DNA from: Adineta vaga
Taxonomy: Eukaryota; Rotifera
Assembly (NCBI GenBank): GCA_021613535.1
Contig: CP075494.1
Span: 6,200,001-6,264,000 of the forward strand
Direction: 5' to 3'
Length of the DNA stretch: 64,000 nt
Under the pieces are notes generated by a model. The model saw only the letters and a program-made list of their open reading frames with translations, was not told the DNA's origin and ran no database searches. Position numbers and translations under genes: made by a program. Positions 1 through 13,600 of this stretch are shown piece by piece; the first letter of the stretch is position 1, and every line of letters starts with the position of its first letter.

Positions 1-2
1 AA

Positions 3-80
3 TTAGAACAAAAAATAGAGAAAGTAACCAGATTGATTGATGGAAATGTATATAAACATGAAATTTTTTCTAATAAATGA
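3..80 (+). CDS. 3' end of an unidentified gene (partial)
   Basis: An open frame enters from the left edge and ends at a TGA at 78-80, encoding about 25 residues that finish in HEIFSNK. The segment is charged (Glu/Lys-rich) and could be the end of a helical region. There is no start codon and too little sequence to name a family. An acceptor-like TTTTCTTAG follows at about 91-99, so another reading is an exon with more exons downstream. It is called only because the frame is coding-like in composition. Confidence 0.35.
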   Translation, partial: LEQKIEKVTRLIDGNVYKHEIFSNK

Positions 81-576
81 GTAACCAAATTTTCTTAGCA
101 TGACAGAGCATAGCAATTCTTTACGTCATGATCATCTCGCAAAATATTGCAAATTTCATCAAAATGATCGACTCTTCCTCTTTCATGACATATCGACCAC
201 TAAGTCCTTCAAAATGAAAAATTTCGTCCAACAGATGATTTATCATTTATTTCATCATTATGATTGTATATTCTCAATAAAAGACATCAATCATATCGAT
301 AGATAATAATTCTTAATTTTATTCATGAAAAAATAAATTCGAAAAAGTTTTTTTTTCTTCATATTTCTTTTTCTTTTCTTCTCAAACAAAATATTTGATT
401 TGTGGAGAGGCACATGTATGTGTCTCATGGCAGCTAACAGCTATATAAGAACGATCGAAATCATCAGCTGCGAGACAGGACACAGTGAAATCAAAAGAAA
501 AAAGAACAACATATGTACTGTCAATATAATTTAAAATTTAAGAAAATTTTTTGTCAGATAAAGACTTCTTGTCATC
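81..576. other. Intergenic region upstream of TBPL1
   Basis: AT-rich sequence. A short open frame at 100-306 follows an acceptor-like TTAG but is low in complexity and matches nothing I know. Poly-T/C runs lie at about 347-380. A TATA-like element sits at 442-449. No other feature seen. Confidence 0.5.
442..449 (+). promoter_or_regulatory. TATA-like element
   Basis: TATATAAG lies 128 bp upstream of the TBPL1 start codon in a locally less AT-rich context. It is a plausible core promoter element by sequence only. In a genome this AT-rich a chance match is likely. Confidence 0.3.
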
Positions 577-1974
577 ATGTTTACAACAACTAATGTGAAT
601 TCACCAGTAGTATCGACTACTGCTATTGTTCGTCCTAGTTTTCAAATCATGAATACACCAAATAATCATCATACACTTGTTTCATCTTCTCCGACAAATC
701 CTTCATGGCGTTTAACAACTCCTACACCGACTGTTGTTTCAATTATTAATGAATATTCACCGACAATTTATCTTGCATCTCAACCATCATCATCATCATC
801 ATCATCATCGTCGTCAGCAGCAGCGACAACAACGCCTAATCTTATTCGTCAGCCTTTACAAACAGTACGTCAGGTATCACCATCATTTACATTAATTAAT
901 AATAGTAATACAATATTAACTGGTCATGTTCCATCGATCTCACCATCAGTTAATACTTCAAATTTTCAATCAAGCGTTTGTGTTGAAACATCTAATCTTG
1001 GACGACTAGCGACGTCAATTATTGCAGAAACATCGGAAGAAAAGGTGGAATAAGAGAAAAAAAGCCAAAGAGATTATTTCAAAATAGAGAATATTTCTTT
1101 TTAGACTTCTTCAATAACTAATGATGTCGATATAACGAATAATTCTCAAGAACCTGAAATTGAATTATATGTAAATAATATTGTTTGCTCATTTGCACTT
1201 GGTTGTCAATTAAATCTACGGAAAATTGCAATGGAAGCTGCAAATGTTATTTATAAACGTGGTCATGCTGTACGTTTGAAATTCTTTTCATATTTTTTAT
1301 TCATTCGAAAGTTTTTTCTTCATACTTTAGATGGTTTTAATGAAGATTCGAAATCCATATTGTTCAGCTAATGTCTGGTCATCAGGCAAAGTGACAGTAA
1401 CAGGAACAACGACGTATGTTAAATGAATCATATTCTATATGTCTATGTCCTTTGGTATATATTCTAGTGAGGATGATGCTCAACGTGGAGCACGACGGGT
1501 TGCTCGATGTTTACAACGGCTTGGATTCAAAACAAAACTTCGAAACTATCGAATTGTTAACTGTCTTGCAACATGTTCAATGCCATGGCAAATTGATATT
1601 GGTAAATTAAGTCGAATGTATCCCGAATGTGTCAGGTAAATCAATAAAATACAATGGTAAAAATCAAAATTTATTTCTTATTTGAAAAATTCTAGTTATG
1701 AACCCGAAATTCATCCGGGAGCTACAGTCAGATTGGACAATAAAGCCGTTCTCAAAGTTTTTACCACTGGTAGTGTAACATTGACAGGTAAGAATAGTTT
1801 TTCCATGGAAAATTCATTCGCATATTCTTTTATTTAATATCCAAAGTGTATATATTTTTGTCTTTCTTTTTTATAGCACCGTCCGTTGATCGTATCAATA
1901 CAGCAGTAAATGAATTCTATCCTCAATTATTCGAATGTCGAAAACCGAGGTCTAATAATGAACAACGGCGTTAA
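577..1974 (+). CDS. TBPL1: TBP-like factor TBPL1/TRF2 (TLF)
   Basis: TBP-related core promoter factor of the TRF2/TLF type, expected in the nucleus with TFIIA/TFIIB at TATA-less promoters. Exons read in frame as 577-1044, 1105-1269, 1331-1413, 1468-1635, 1696-1787 and 1877-1974. The first ~156 residues are a Ser/Thr/Pro-rich extension with a poly-Ser tract. The C-terminal ~185 residues are the two-lobed saddle: lobe 1 has LNLRKIAMEAANVIYKR and VWSSGKVTVTG, lobe 2 has YEPEIHPG and FTTGSVTLTAP. These match TLF, not TBP: YKR replaces the TBP pattern and the DNA-kinking Phe positions are not conserved. Vertebrate TBPL1 lacks the long N-terminus, while some invertebrate TRF2 proteins have one. Start chosen as the first ATG of the open first exon, with an acceptor-like TTTTTGTCAG about 20 bp upstream. 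Confidence 0.92.
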
Positions 1975-2679
1975 ATCTTCTTCTTCTTCTTCTTCTTCTT
2001 CTTCTTCTCAAGATAATCTTCAAATTTGTTTTTCTTTTTTTGTCATCTTGGCTTGTATATAAATATTATTAATATCATTGCGAAAGTCTTTTTGTCTCTA
2101 CTATCAGTTCTGTTCTTCTTTTTCTCTGTTGCTCATCTATCAAAACAAAGTCACATAAATTTGTTTGTTTTTTCTCTCGCTCTTTTGATTGTTATTCAAT
2201 TTCGTATATATATATATTTCTCTTTCTCTCTACAAATTGTATATATATTTATATATGTACAGATAAAGAGAACAAAACTTGATTATGACTAGCCTTCAAA
2301 GCTTTGTCATCTCTTGTCACTTCTTTTTCGATGTGAATTTCCTTGTTCGTGTGTGTACTTGTGTGTATGCCAATTTGTCATAGCCATTATCTACGTGGAC
2401 ACGATGCATATTATACAAATAGGTTGATATTTTTCTTTCTCTCTTCTTATTAGGCCATGTCTATCTTTTTTGTTTTGTTTTAATTCTATATCTACATTGT
2501 TTTCCTTGTTTTTTCTTTCTTTTCTCCTTCATATGGGCGTTACTTTGATCTCGTTGGTATACGAACACAAAAGAAACAAAAAATATGAGTAAACTTGAAC
2601 ATTCAGACGAACAACTAAAATGACTTGAAGTTATATTTATGTTTGTGGAATAATTCTCATTTGGTTTTTCGTTCTTTAG
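1975..2679. other. Intergenic region TBPL1 - mS38
   Basis: Pyrimidine-rich, T-rich spacer containing the TTC repeat. An open frame at 2026-2292 is a poly-Phe/Ile artefact of the T-richness. No gene seen. Confidence 0.5.
1976..2009 (+). repeat. (TTC)n microsatellite
   Basis: About eleven TTC/CTT units directly after the TBPL1 stop codon, in its probable 3' UTR. Confidence 0.9.
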
Positions 2680-3391
2680 ATGGCTCTATTTGTGCGAAAA
2701 TGTTTCACTTTATCAACAGTAGGAAAGCAATTAGGGACATGTCTTTATCGACGATTAAGCATGACACCATTAACAAGTATGAATATCCAGATTTAATAGG
2801 AAAAATGATGATACTATAATTTTTGCTTTAGCTACTATCTCTCCACCTGTGGGCTACTCACCTGCAAATTTTCGAATACCATTACCTCGTCAACTACCGT
2901 CTTCTCAATCAATACCAATGCCTGCAACACTTCCATCTTCAATCATCTCATCGAATACGGTATCAATCGTAGATAAATGCTCATTATATGATGATCTACT
3001 CTATTATGATTGTCCATCAACTAGAACAGAAAAAGTTCGATGTGCTTGGACGTCAACAAACTATCGTTATAAACGGCAAAGACGTGTACGTAATCATCCT
3101 AGTCGTTTGAAAAATACAATGCAATATCGTGCACGTCGAATGCGTTTACATCATCGAAAGAAATGGTTAAAAAAATTCAAATATGATTTAATGAAGAAAC
3201 TTCGTGAAAAAATCAAACGTCGTGGTAAATTATTTGAAATGGAAAATGCCATTATTCTTGGTAAAGCTGATCGATTCAATGCTGAACATTATGTTAAACG
3301 TGAATTAGAAAAAGCTAAATTCTATGGTTATCATGTATCACCTATCTATGATAAAATACGTGATGATATCAATCGACTTAAAATCGAATAG
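2680..3391 (+). CDS. AURKAIP1: Mitochondrial small ribosomal subunit protein mS38 (AURKAIP1-like)
   Basis: Two exons, 2680-2776 and 2832-3391, join in frame to give 218 residues. The N-terminus (MALFVRKCF...) is basic and Ser/Thr-rich with no acidic residues, as in a mitochondrial targeting peptide. The C-terminal half carries the family signature: a very basic helix (RRMRLHHRKKWLKKFKYDLM, then KLREKIKRRGK) followed by FNAEHYVKRELEKAKFYGY, which resembles the 'AE.YV...L.KA' tail of mS38. The protein is a structural part of the mitoribosomal small subunit. The human name comes from a reported Aurora-A interaction. The ATG directly follows an acceptor-like TTCTTTAG, so the mRNA may be trans-spliced there. 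Family call from motif memory; fairly confident. Confidence 0.72.
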
Positions 3392-3765
3392 AATGATTCA
3401 TTTTGTATTTTATTAAAGATATTTTTGTTGTTGATCATGTTTTGTTTTTGTTATATTAGAACATTGATTAAAAGATTAGAAACGAATACGGTATAATTGA
3501 TGTTGTTCATAAGAAAAAAAAGAGAATGTTGTCATGTTTCATTTCATCGCTCAGATTCAATGGGAGAATCATGATAAAATTACAATGTAATGAAGAAAAA
3601 GAAAAATTGAGTCTATATTTTTTCTTCATTAATGTCTCACATTCAACCATATAGGTGATTCGTCACGCACTAATGCACAGCAATATCTTCTTTTTTTTTC
3701 GTATCTCGTCTCCTCTTTGTTCATCTAGGTAACGAGCTAAATTCATATAGTCTAACGTAGAAACA
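3392..3765. other. Intergenic region
   Basis: AT-rich spacer with poly-T runs between mS38 and the polyQ protein gene. No features recognised. Confidence 0.5.
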
Positions 3766-5722
3766 ATGACAACAAGAGCTAATTCTCAGATATCATATTC
3801 AACAATGCATAATAATAATAATGATGATCAACTATTTTCCGATGATCAAATTGCACGTTATGATGCTGATACAATAAAACATCGTTATGGTGATAACTGG
3901 AGAAATTATGCGTCAAATATACGTGAAATAAAACAAGCAGACGGAACAATTGTACGAGGTGATTGAATAGAACTTTTCTTTTGTTTTCTTCTTCCTATTT
4001 TGTTGATTTATTTCTGAAAAAAAACCCCACATTATATTCAATTCTTTAGAGTATATTATCGAAGATCCAAGTTTATTGAAAGAAATCAAACCAGCATTAG
4101 ATTCCACATCATCAACAACAGGTTCCGATGATGATCAACAATCATCAAAAAATAAATTTGCTCAAATTAAAGCAAAATTTGAACAAAAAACATTCACAAG
4201 TGTTATGGCATCACCAGCATCATCATCACCTTCGAGTAATAATACAGCATCAACAACACGTCGAAGTTCTACGAGACAAATAGATGATTCACATGGGAGA
4301 AACGCTCGAATACCTAGTGATTCTTCATCAATTCATCGACCTAATATTGATATGCCTTCTCCATATTCAGCTCTTTCTAATCCTAATTCAAGTAAAACTG
4401 CTAGTGTTCATTCTCAAGCATTATCACACAATAATTTTCGACGTTTACATTCGGCTGATGAAGCTGATGAAGAAGTTCATCGTATTCATCGACAAAGTGA
4501 AGAATTTCGTTATCGACATGAACCCTTACCTCCTGTAACTCAATCAATGAATCCACCAAAATTACCATCAAATGTTCAATATGAAGTTATTGATGAAGAT
4601 GGAAATCCAATGGTTATTGATGATGTACATGATTTAATAAAAATGTCAGGTGTTACAGCTCGAGAAGTGAAACAACCTAATGGTACAATTCTTCGAGAAT
4701 ATGTTATTGATGATCCAGAAATCTTAGCAAAATTTCGTTCGCAACAACAATCACCCATGGATTCTCAACATCGAAATCCTCACGATAATATACCTGCACC
4801 ACCACCACGTGTACCATTGAAACAGCCACCTTTATTTCGTCAAGGAACGGCAAATAATGAACCAAAATCTCCAATTAATATTCAACATGTGCGAGTAGTA
4901 GAACCTCAACGTCGTTATGAATATGTGACAACAACTGGTAAACGTATTGAATTTATTATAACAAATTTAGGATCTGATAATCAACCAGTTAATGATTCGG
5001 AAGTACGTGAAGTAGCTACTGCTATTAATACACGTCTTTTATCAACACCTTCGTCAACTACGAATAATGCACAACAGCAACAGCAACAGCAGCAGCAGCA
5101 ACAACAACAACAGCAATTTACTCTTCCAAAACCATGGCATCCAGCCGTTGATTTAACACATCGTGAAGCACCTGTTCGACAACGTATTGGTTCAGATAGT
5201 CAACCGCCACGAAGTAATTATAGTACTGCTTTTCATCAATTACATCCTCCACAACTTGAATTAACTCGTTCACAATCGTATGGTGCACTTAATCAACCAT
5301 CTTACCAACAATCGTTTGCACCTGTTTTTGCTGAACCAATTATTGATTGGAGTGCAATTCAACAACAAGATCCACATGGTCAAATCGATCCTCAACTTGT
5401 TCGACAATTTATTACACAAAAACATCAAATCGGAGGTTTTCAAACATCAGCACAATTTCTTCCTGGTCAACAAGAACAATCGAAGCAGCAACAGCAACAA
5501 CAACAACAACAACTGCCACCACAATTATCTAGATCAGCTGCTTCATCACCACAAACTCAAATGCCTGTTTTCTATCCACAAACAATGTCTTATCCATATC
5601 AAGGTCAACAACAACATGGCGTTAGAATAGTTACTAATGATAATAATCAAACTGTAACTCAACAACAGCAGCAGCAGCAGCAACAGGTATTAGTTTCTGG
5701 CAATGCACATAGTCGAGTTTAA
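3766..5722 (+). CDS. Uncharacterised polyglutamine-rich protein with an internal repeat
   Basis: Two exons (3766-3958, 4050-5722) give 621 residues, mostly disordered and rich in Ser, Pro, Gln and Asn. I do not recognise the family. Two regions share a unit: near residue 60 REIKQADGTI-VREYIIEDP, and near residue 210 REVKQPNGTI-LREYVIDDPEIL. A third segment, about residue 290, has a related YEYVTTTGKRIEFIITNLG pattern. Three Gln tracts lie at about 5071-5117, 5485-5512 and 5661-5685, mixing CAA and CAG codons. The repeated 'gly-turn, then EY-I/V-I-(E/D)DP' strand pattern suggests a small beta-rich module or a recurring peptide motif. There is no signal peptide or membrane segment. The first exon is supported by the in-frame splice joining R and E of the first repeat copy. 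Confidence 0.75.
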
Positions 5723-7029
5723 TTAGCTATAGAATGAATATGCATTTGTTTTTTGAATATGAAATAAAACATTGTTTCACTTTTTCATCTTCATATTATC
5801 GCTTCACTTGTTTAAATCTCATGTTTTAATCCTTTTTTTGTATATAATATGAAAAAAACATGTCTTCCACTATTAATTATCTTAAAAAAAGAAGAATATA
5901 AACTATGTTCGACAAGATAATCAAACATTGCATGATAGAGAAATCCTCATGAAAGAAAAAGTTCCACTGTTGAATAGAGTAATTCTTTCGGAAAATTCGT
6001 TTAAATATCACGAATCGTCATTTGATATTATCATATACGTCTGATAGTGATCATTCATGTATATCAAATCTTAAAAATTCTCTCGAGATTTCAAGATGAT
6101 TAACATCGAATCAAAAATAATATACATATGATCAATCTAATTTATGCTCTTCAAATTCATAAAAATAAAACAAAGAATATAGATTCTAATATCACTACCA
6201 ATTAGTATTTATGCACGCATTTCCATTCTAAAGGTCATGAAAGGAAATACTGCCTGTCACGATCGACAAATATGAACTAAGTTCAATAACATTCGATAGA
6301 CATTCATTTTTATGCATAACATCATATCTTTTTCGATCTGACTAAAAGAAAACTAGAATTAACTTGATCTAAATATGAGTGTGTGTGTTTTTTCTGTTAA
6401 CAGGGGGTGTATAATAACTTCTTTTTAATTTTTCCGGAGAAAAAAAAGAACCTTTACACTAACTTATAATTAGACTTTGATACTAAAAAAAGATCCTGTT
6501 ATCTGTATCTCTTAATTGGAAGAAAACCAATTAGACCTGCGAAAATAACATGAATCTTCAATATGCATCCGATTTTATGGCCTAAAATTGCACAATTTTC
6601 TTTCTTTTTTTAACATACGATTCTATATGAACACTTTGAAATCGAGTGAAGATTGCTACGAATCATCAATCCGTTTCCTTTTTGGTAATTCAAGACTAGT
6701 TGGTTTCTGTCTTTTCCTCTCTCTTCCTCTCTATTTATATATTCCATATATTAATAGATCTATGAATGTTAGTGAATAGATCGAAAATAAGATTTTATCT
6801 TTTCTCTCTATCTCTCACACACACTTCTTCTCTCGTTTTATCAAGAGGAAAAGATAGAATTAACGATCAGATCTTTGAAGAAAAAGCCTCACATTTTTCT
6901 TTGGAGATATGTCATTGCAATTGACTTTAAACGATTGAACTACACATTAAGAACATGTTATTTTAATCTATCAAAGTAAGTAGAAAAACTCTCATAAAGA
7001 ATTCTTCATCTATATAATAGAAGAAAGAA

Positions 7030-7062
<33 letters not shown>

Positions 7063-7325
7063 AAAATTCTTTTCAAAAATGAGAAAACGTGTTGATGAGT
7101 AATATATAGCTTGAATTGTCTATAATCTAATAAGTTTGAAAGTCGCGGAACAGACTTGATGATTTATAGAAAGCATTCTTTGCGATTGGCATGTTCTTAT
7201 TGAAAAAAAAGAAAGAAGAACGGAAATATGTCATCGTTTTAGTGTTAGTAGCCATGAGAAATTGAGCAAAAATATGATTAAACACGTCGAATGTATTTTT
7301 ACACTTATTTTCTTTTTCAGAGATC
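5723..7325. other. Intergenic region, 1.6 kb
   Basis: AT-rich, with stop codons in all frames. An AATAAA for the upstream gene lies at about 5762. A (CAG)n tract is at 7038-7062. An acceptor-like TTTTCTTTTTCAG ends at 7320, six bases before the next start codon. A short open frame at 6588-6779 has no coding character. Confidence 0.5.
7038..7062 (+). repeat. (CAG)n microsatellite
   Basis: Eight uninterrupted CAG-type units about 265 bp upstream of the start of the gene at 7326, in non-coding sequence (5' UTR, intron or outron). Confidence 0.9.
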
Positions 7326-7883
7326 ATGGCAAGTACAGTACGTGTCGTCGATCAGAAACCGACGTTTGTAATTAACATATGTTCATCAGAAGATAATAAT
7401 AATGATGAACATATTAAAAAGCCAACAACTTGTTCATCAAAATCGAATCTTCTTACACGTTCATTAACTTTACCCAACTATGGTCAAGCTTATAAAGATT
7501 TGTCTGGTACTATTCATTATTCGTCATCAAATTCTTATAAGAATTCTTTTACAAAATCGCATTCATATCCGAACAATTATCTTCTACATGAAAAATCTTC
7601 CGGTTTACAATCGTCACTGTCTGCTATTAATTGTGGAATAGGTTTACTGGATCCATACAATGGTACTCAATCACCCGGTGGTTCATCATCACGTTATTCG
7701 TTATATGGAAGTTTTTTTGATCTTTCAGAAAGTGGTTATCATCCATCATTAATGAAAACAGACAATAAACTATTAACTATTGACGGTAAACCATTATTGA
7801 TTGTCGATAATTCATCTCGATTTTCAATGAATGCATGTCAAGATAAATGTAAAGATTGGCTTACTCGTATTAATTCGATGTAG
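7326..7883 (+). CDS. Uncharacterised Ser-rich protein, single exon
   Basis: One uninterrupted frame of 185 residues with codon use like its neighbours. No signal peptide or membrane helix; Ser, Asn and Tyr are abundant. Features seen: a Ser-rich middle (about residues 45-120), a segment LLTIDGKPLLIVDNSS near residue 155 and a C-terminal CQDKCKDWLTRI. I recognise no family. TTTTCTTTTTCAG ends six bases before the ATG, which supports this start and suggests a 5' UTR intron or a trans-splice site. Confidence 0.6.
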   Translation: MASTVRVVDQKPTFVINICSSEDNNNDEHIKKPTTCSSKSNLLTRSLTLPNYGQAYKDLSGTIHYSSSNSYKNSFTKSHSYPNNYLLHEKSSGLQSSLSAINCGIGLLDPYNGTQSPGGSSSRYSLYGSFFDLSESGYHPSLMKTDNKLLTIDGKPLLIVDNSSRFSMNACQDKCKDWLTRINSM

Positions 7884-8728
7884 AAATTTTTAATTGAAAA
7901 AAAAATGTTCATATTTCAATATTGCTCTCAATGGAAGTAATCGTATGCATTTGAAAGAACTTCTTTAGTTAATAAAGAATACTTAAGAATATATTGTAGG
8001 AAACGGAAGATATTGTCTCGAATGAGTAAATTATAAAATTCAACATATTTTCTCTTGTCTTATTGTAATATACGATATGATTTTATTTCATTAAAAAGCA
8101 AAAAAGTAACTTTATTTTTCTAGATCCGATTATTTACATGAGCGAGATAACGCTTGGCATTCAAAATTTCAGTGCATGTAATTAGATAAAGGTTAAAAGC
8201 TTGTTTAAATGTCTTTAGCTATTTATAGTTTTTTAGAACTCATTACAAATAAAATCTTAAAGTGAATAGTTGCCTACAATTAGATTCATTTCAAGTTGCG
8301 ACGGATAAAGTTTTTTAATTCTTCCTTTCAATGTTATGTTTATATGCAATAAGTAGAGGGAGAGAGAGAGAGAAAAAAAAGAAAGAATGTATGACATACT
8401 CCGCGAAAAGAAAAATGTGAAATAGGGAAATAAAAATCAGTCACGTCGAACGCATCTCACAGTCATCATATATAAACGAAAAATAAAACAAACAAGTTCA
8501 CGTCTATGCTAATCATTTGATAGAAACATGACATGAAGAATTGTTATTTTCTCTCTCGTCAAAAGTGAACAAGTTTAAAGAAAAGTATGGTGCATGACAA
8601 TCAAAGCTGAGCAACAAAAAGAAAAAAGAAACATGACTCCAATTACATATGATAGAGAAAAGAAATAATAAAGTTCTCAACGATTGATTAATAAGTTGAA
8701 AGAAGAGAAAAAAACCGAAATGTTATAT
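7884..8728. other. Convergent intergenic region
   Basis: Lies between the orphan gene (+) and RAB11 (-), so it should hold both 3' UTRs. It contains a (GA)n stretch at about 8356-8371 and A-rich runs. No gene seen. Confidence 0.5.
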
Positions 8729-9672
<944 letters not shown>

Positions 9673-10688
9673 TCAATTGCTTGTATTTTTCTTAGGTTTT
9701 ATCTGCAATAAATCTAATCATAACAAGATAATATATTTTGAGTATTTAATAGAAGTTTTCTCTTCTATTTTTTTCTCTTCAGAATACTTTTAATTCATTT
9801 GTGTATACATACACAAAAGTTTAGATGTGACGCGTCGTTTATTCAAGTTTTCATTGGTCAAGATTGGACTGTTTCACCATCTGAATCATCAACTCATATG
9901 AAATAACTTAGCCATTGTAATTACAATGCTATAGATGGCACTAGATGATCAGACATTGCTTCATTAAAACGAATCGGTGTAAAAGAGAAAACTCTTAATC
10001 GAATATGAAATATCAGGAATATATTTTGACACTCGAACAGCAGAAAAGGAAACGCGTTTTGAAAGAAGAAGTCTTACAGTACACATCACAATGGATATTC
10101 TTTGCCTTTTATTGAAGCGCATAAAAAGTTTAAAAAAATTGTAATCTCAAATTTATATTTTTTTTGTTTTTTAAAATAAAACGTTCTAATTGTTTTTTAT
10201 ATCTTCAACAATTTGAATCTATTGACATCATTTTGCAAAGTTAATCTAGTTCAAAGTTTTGCTATCTACTACTGAACTAGTCTTTTTTTTTCTCTTCTCA
10301 TATTATTTATTTTAAACAATACCATATTTTCATTTATCATTTATTTCTCACAACATACCTCCGAACGCAAGTCCTTTGACAATTAATATCATTACTATGC
10401 TTCATACATTCAAGTTTGATTATTATTTTCTAGTAGAAATTATATTTATTCGCTCACATATATCGATACTATTTCCCCATAGGTATTGTCCTATCGACAT
10501 TCTTACCTTATGTCGTCAATCGAATATTTTTTATTCTCGATCCTATTGGGACAGTTGAAACACGAGAAAAAAAGTAATAAGATGACGTCGATAACAAATT
10601 AAGTTTTTCTTTTCGTTATTGTTTTTCTAACTGAGCAAAAACATTGACATTATTTTACCAATTGAGTAAGTAATACACGCACAGTACG
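9673..10688. other. Divergent intergenic region RAB11 / PKD2
   Basis: About 1 kb shared by two divergently transcribed genes, so both promoters should lie here. AT-rich with poly-T and poly-A runs. I see no clear element beyond scattered TATA-like words. Confidence 0.5.
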
Positions 10689-13600
10689 ATGTACATTGAA
10701 CAACAACACATTCGTTCACCACCACCTTTAAATTATCTTGATGCAACATCAAGTAGTTCAGAAAACGATTCGTACGTTGATGGAAGATTTCCTAATAAAA
10801 AAAATCAAGGACAATATAATAGCCAACGACACGGAAATAATCCATGTAAACAACTTTTCCGATTTATTCGAAGTAAGTTATTTTAGTATAAACTGAAAAA
10901 TAAAATAAATTCTTCTATTTGTTTTAGAACTTTGGGCAACACAACAAACGGAAAATATTAATTGTGAAGAAAACTTAAATGTCTATGCAAAGACAACTAT
11001 TCGTGAATTGACTATATATTTGGTTTTTGTTTCAGTTTTATCAATTGGTAAATGACTATTTACAAATAATTATCTTCTATACTTGATAATTTTAGTCGTA
11101 TTCGGTATGGTCAGTTCAAATATGTTTACATTGACACAAGCGTTAAAAGGTGTATTTGTCGATGCTCATATGACTGATGATGCGAATAAAACAGGTGCAT
11201 CATTTTCAGAACTTAATCATATGGAAGATTTTTGGCAGGTAGGAAATGCTTATGAAAGATAAATCGGAAGAAAATATCTTAATCTTTCTTCTTTATATTT
11301 AGTATATGAATGATATTGCTGCACCAGGTTTTTTTACTGAAAATTGGTACAATGATGATAATGTTAGTAATTATGGTTATATTCTATATGAAAATCGTTT
11401 AATTGGATCGATTCAAATGCGTCAAAAGAAAGTACGCAATAATTCATGTATTGTAGCAGATGATTTTAAACATGAAATAAAATTCTGTTTAAATTCTTAT
11501 GCACCGGCTTTTGAAGAGAAGAATTCATTTGGACCTTGTGAAAATTTTGATGCAGAAAATTGTACTACGGAAGCGTAAGTTTGAGTTATTCAAAAGGAAA
11601 AAGTTTGATTTTGAAATCTTTTCTAGATTTAAATACACCCCCTCGACATCATTATTCGGATTTACTACAACAGGAAGAGTTGGTGAGTATGATCAAGGTG
11701 GTTATGTTCATACATTTGCTTCATCACAAGAAGAATTCAAGAATGAAATTGCAGAATTGAAAGAAAAGTAAGTGATATTTGTGATCATATCATATGAAGA
11801 TTATGAAAGTACAATGAGTAACAAACTTGAGAGATTCCATCATCTATATTCACAGTCTTTGGATAACACTTGGTACTCGAGCAATCATTGTTGATTTTAC
11901 CGTCTACAATGCGAATCTCAATCTATTTTGTCAAGTACAGTAAGTTGAATAGTTTTTAGTCAATTAAATGATCTTATCCTTCCTTATTTATTCTTCAATA
12001 TAGATTGATGTTTGAATTTCCAGCGGTTGGTGGTGTAGTTACTTCATCAAAATTTCGTGCAGTGAAACTTATTCGTTATGTCGATGTCTTTGATTATTTT
12101 GTTTTAAGCTGTGAAATTCTCGTCGCATTGTTTATTGTCTATTATTCAATTGAAGAAATACTTGAGGTAAGTCTATAATTGAAATTTAGAAATTCCATCA
12201 AACAGTTGTTACACTTTCATTTAGATTAAAACAATGAAATCACGATATTTTCATTCCGTAATGAATTGTTTAGATCTCATCGTCATTATTCTATCGTATA
12301 TTTGTATGGGATTCAATATCTATCGACAAATTCAAGTGAATAATTTACTTGATCAATTATTACAAAAACAAACACGACAATACAGTGATTTTACCTTTCT
12401 TTGCTATTGGCAGTATCAATTGAATAATGTTATCAGTGCTACAATCTTTCTCGCATGGATTAAAGTTTGTCGATAGAAATTGAAATCGTAATTTTAAAAA
12501 TATTTTCATCTATTTAGATCTTTAAATATATTAGTTTTAATAAAACAATGACACAATTAAGTGAAACATTAACAAAATGTGCCAAGGATATATCAGGTTT
12601 TGCTTTGATGTTCTTTATTATCTTTTCTGCATTTGCACAACTTGGTTATTTAACATTTGGAATTCAAATTGAAGGTTTTCGTGCATTTCAATATTCTGTG
12701 TAAATGAGCGAAACGAACTTTATCTTCTTTTCATAATTTCATTTCAATTATTTTTAGTTATACATTATTTTTGGTTATCTTGGGCAGCTTTGATTTTCCA
12801 GCACTTCAACAAGCACATCGTGTTCTAGGTAAGATATTCTTAAACGAAAGTTTTTTTGAATAAAACTAAATAAATCTATGAATAGGACCGATCTTCTTTT
12901 TGACATATGTCTTTTTCGTTTTCTTCGTTTTATTAAATATGTTTTTGGCTATTATCAATGATACATATATGGAAGTGAAAGCTGATTTAAAAAATAGGAA
13001 GAGTCAATTTGCGTTGGGAGACTTTGTTAAACAAGGTTATGCTAAAATGCGTCAACGTTTAACTATTAAACGTGATCGTCTTGCTGATATTCGAAAAGCT
13101 TTATCAGTCGCTGATGTTAATTGTGATAAAGTCTTAGATTTTGAAGAATGGCGTACTGAAATGAAATCACGTGGTTATGCTGAAGAAGAAATTGAACAAA
13201 TGTTTGCACGATATGATACGAATGGTGACCGAGTTTTAGATGAAGATGAACAACGAGTATTGAAAGAAGATTTAGCAAGACAAAGTGATGCTATACTTCG
13301 CGAAATGGATCAATTGAATATGACAACTAATAAGTAATGATGAAATTAAAGAATGACAGATATCTATATATTTCCGTTGTTTTCTTATTTGTTAGTATAT
13401 CAATGAGACGTAGCAACAGTGAACGAAAGAGTAGTACATCATCTTCACAAGATTCGAAAATACAAGATGCTACGATGGATGATTATACAGATTTAGATCG
13501 ACGAATTGATACAATGGAATCATCGGTTAACCTTCTTTCATCGAAGGTAGTGAGAAAACACAAGTTTATTATCGTATAATAGCTTCAATTGATTTAGATC

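Noticed and set aside
100-306. Small open frame (68 residues) just after a TTAG
   Set aside because: AT-rich, low complexity, no recognisable motif and no clear link to the upstream exon end at 80.
2026-2292. Hydrophobic Phe/Ile-rich frame resembling a membrane protein
   Set aside because: Produced by T-rich spacer sequence; no splice or start support.
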